This document shows positions 5,344 through 6,800 of a stretch of DNA of 6,800 bases, in pieces (position 1 is the first letter of the stretch; each line of letters opens with the position of its first letter). The notes below the pieces were generated by a model. It did no database searches, had not been told where the DNA came from, and was given only the letters and a program-made list of their open reading frames with translations. A program made the translations under genes and the position numbers. Source of the DNA: Pseudarthrobacter sp. (lineage in GTDB: Bacteria; Actinomycetota; Actinomycetes; Actinomycetales; Micrococcaceae); assembly GCA_013362385.1 (NCBI GenBank), contig JABFWC010000459.1, positions 1-6,800 on the forward strand, read 5' to 3'.

Positions 5344-6800
5344 ATGGACGATGCACATGCACCCGGAATTGCCGGCTACGACGTGGGGCGGCTGCTCGGC
5401 CGCGGCGGCAGTGCCGATGTTTGGCTGGGCACCGAACTGCGGACGGGCAGGCGATATGCGGTGAAGTGCTTCCGGCCTGTGGCCGACGAAACGGGCGGTC
5501 GGGCCGTCGCCGAGGAAGACGTGCGCCGCGAGATCCGTATCCTGTCGGTCCTGGACCACCAGCACCTCATTAGGATGCACGACGCCGTCCCCGTCACCGG
5601 GCCGGGCACCGGCACGGCGCTGACCATGGATTACGCGGCCGGAGGTTCACTGGCGCAGCTGGTGCGGGCACGGGGCAGGCTTAGCGTGGGGGAGACCGTC
5701 ACGGTCCTGACACCCATTGCCCAGGCCCTTGGCTACCTGCACGGAAAGGGATTCACGCATTCCGACGTGGCTCCGGGAAACGTGCTCTTCACGGGGCAAG
5801 GCAAGCCGATGCTTTCCGATCTGGGCATTGCCCGGATGGTCGGGGACCCGGGTGCCAGACAGGTTTCGGGTACCCGCGGTTTCCTGGACCCGGCACCCGT
5901 GGATGCCGTACGCGCCGGGCTGCAGCCTGAACGCGACGTCTACGCCGCCGCCGCCCTGGGATGGTTCTGCCTGACGGGCACGGCCCCCGGACGCACTGCC
6001 GGGCGGCCGCCGCTGTCCCTGCTGGTTCCGGGCGTCCCGAAGGAGCTGGCCCTGGCCCTGGAAGCGGGGCTCAACGCGGACCGGCGGAAGCGGCCCACGG
6101 CCCTCGCCCTCGCTGCGGCCGTGTACCGCAGTGCCGCCCCGTTGCCGGTGGACCTGGCCGACGCCGTGCACCCCACCGTCATCCCCGAACTGCTGACCCG
6201 CCGCCACGATCCCCGGCCGGACTCCGCCGGCGGCCGCAAGGCAAGACTCCGCGGCATGCTGCGGCGGGCGGAGACATCCCGCCTGGCGGGCCGGGCGCCG
6301 TCGGCCCGTATGATGCCCTTCCCCCAGCCTTTGGAGCCGTGCCCCAAGCCCGAAGACACCGCCCCTGTCCGTGGGAAGCACGCGGACTCCAGCGCCCGTG
6401 CTTTTGCCCGGCCGGGCGCGCGGACCCTGCTGGGCGCCGCCGTACCAGCGGCGGCCGCCGTCGCTGCCGCGGCATGGTGGCTCTCGGCGGTGACCGGCAC
6501 TGGTCCCGGGAATCCCGCGGCAGGTTCCAGTCCTGCCCAGCCCGGGCCTGCGGCAGCTGCTCCCGCGGGCCAACGGGGGAACGGTGCGGACAGTCTTGCG
6601 CAGGATGCGGCCAGGATTGAGGCTGCCCGGCAAAAGGCCCGCTCGGCCGACCCCCTGCTGGCCGTGGCCGGCATCGCCGCGCTTCGGGACGAGGCCTTCC
6701 ACAGTGGCAGCCCGGAGCTGCTGGTTGCGGTGAACGTGCCCGGATCAGCGGCAGCGGCAGCGGACCAGCGCATCGCGGCCCGGCTGGACAACGGGGAACT
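5344..6800 (+). CDS. Membrane-anchored Ser/Thr protein kinase-like protein with divergent catalytic motifs (partial)
   Basis: The frame stays open to the right edge: 485 codons, 3' end missing. An in-frame TAG at 5332 makes ATG 5344 the first usable start. Residues 12-260 form a Hanks-type kinase domain: glycine loop GRGGSADVW (19-27), ATP lysine K41 (YAVK), helix-C glutamate E63 (REIRIL), catalytic loop THSDVAPGN (138-146; D141, N146), DLG (159-161), and D198 in DVYAAAALGW. Departures from canon are HSD for HRD, Ala143 for the catalytic-loop Lys, DLG for DFG and APV (184-186) for APE. A basic, Pro-rich juxtamembrane region (about 285-360) leads to one Ala-rich transmembrane helix (about 361-383) and an Ala/Pro/Gly-rich linker before an extracellular region I do not recognise (about 415 onward); no PASTA repeat is seen. 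It may be a weakly active kinase or a pseudokinase that signals by binding. The substrate is unknown. Confidence 0.9.
   Translation, partial: MDDAHAPGIAGYDVGRLLGRGGSADVWLGTELRTGRRYAVKCFRPVADETGGRAVAEEDVRREIRILSVLDHQHLIRMHDAVPVTGPGTGTALTMDYAAGGSLAQLVRARGRLSVGETVTVLTPIAQALGYLHGKGFTHSDVAPGNVLFTGQGKPMLSDLGIARMVGDPGARQVSGTRGFLDPAPVDAVRAGLQPERDVYAAAALGWFCLTGTAPGRTAGRPPLSLLVPGVPKELALALEAGLNADRRKRPTALALAAAVYRSAAPLPVDLADAVHPTVIPELLTRRHDPRPDSAGGRKARLRGMLRRAETSRLAGRAPSARMMPFPQPLEPCPKPEDTAPVRGKHADSSARAFARPGARTLLGAAVPAAAAVAAAAWWLSAVTGTGPGNPAAGSSPAQPGPAAAAPAGQRGNGADSLAQDAARIEAARQKARSADPLLAVAGIAALRDEAFHSGSPELLVAVNVPGSAAAAADQRIAARLDNGE

Noticed and set aside
5647..6702. 351-codon minus-strand open frame opposite the kinase
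   Set aside because: The translation is Gly/Arg-rich low complexity with no motif, while the plus strand carries clear kinase motifs. High GC produces such antisense frames.
6746..6763. Three tandem CAGCGG hexamers
   Set aside because: They encode a short Ala run in the kinase; too short to call a meaningful repeat, although slippage here is possible.

Overview
The window looks like chromosomal DNA from a high-GC actinobacterium, most likely Micrococcaceae (Arthrobacter or Pseudarthrobacter-like). This rests on three things: the strong preference for G/C-ending codons, the glutamine synthetase I N-terminus, and the neighbourhood lipB - lipA - DUF4191 membrane protein - RDD protein - glnA. 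That order is known from Actinobacteria, for example Rv2217 to Rv2220 of Mycobacterium tuberculosis. The genus is inferred from memory of related proteins, not computed. No tRNA, rRNA, CRISPR array, transposon or prophage gene is visible.

Layout, left to right. Positions 1-488 hold the 5' part of glnA on the minus strand, cut by the window edge. Positions 489-772 are a divergent intergenic region with two inverted repeats. Positions 773-1213 hold a small RDD-family membrane protein on the plus strand. It converges, 12 bases apart, on a minus-strand run that reads from right to left as lipB (5207-4539), lipA (4542-3523), DUF4191 membrane protein (from 3435), DUF3817 membrane protein (2579-2226) and an EamA/DMT-type transporter (2182-1226). 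Positions 5208-5343 are a second divergent intergenic region with a perfect DnaA-box nonamer. From 5344 to the right edge runs the 5' part of a membrane-anchored Ser/Thr-kinase-like protein on the plus strand.

How the genes work together. LipB moves octanoate from acyl-carrier protein to lipoyl-dependent proteins and LipA inserts the two sulfurs, so the overlapping lipB-lipA pair is a complete de novo lipoate pathway. GlnA assimilates ammonium. The DUF4191 and RDD proteins are conserved neighbours of unknown function. The EamA and DUF3817 genes appear to be an insertion into the conserved block.

Points worth a second look. The DUF4191 reading frame has no stop at its expected end; it runs through a terminator-like hairpin and almost the whole of the DUF3817 gene in another frame, which suggests a lost stop codon or a sequence error. 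The kinase has several altered catalytic motifs (HSD for HRD, Ala for the catalytic-loop Lys, DLG for DFG, APV for APE). Three genes without a clear Shine-Dalgarno sequence (RDD, lipB, kinase) each have a -10-like hexamer 6-7 bases before a start codon, as expected for leaderless transcripts. I did not find a convincing previously undescribed multi-gene system; this is mostly core housekeeping DNA with a few local oddities.
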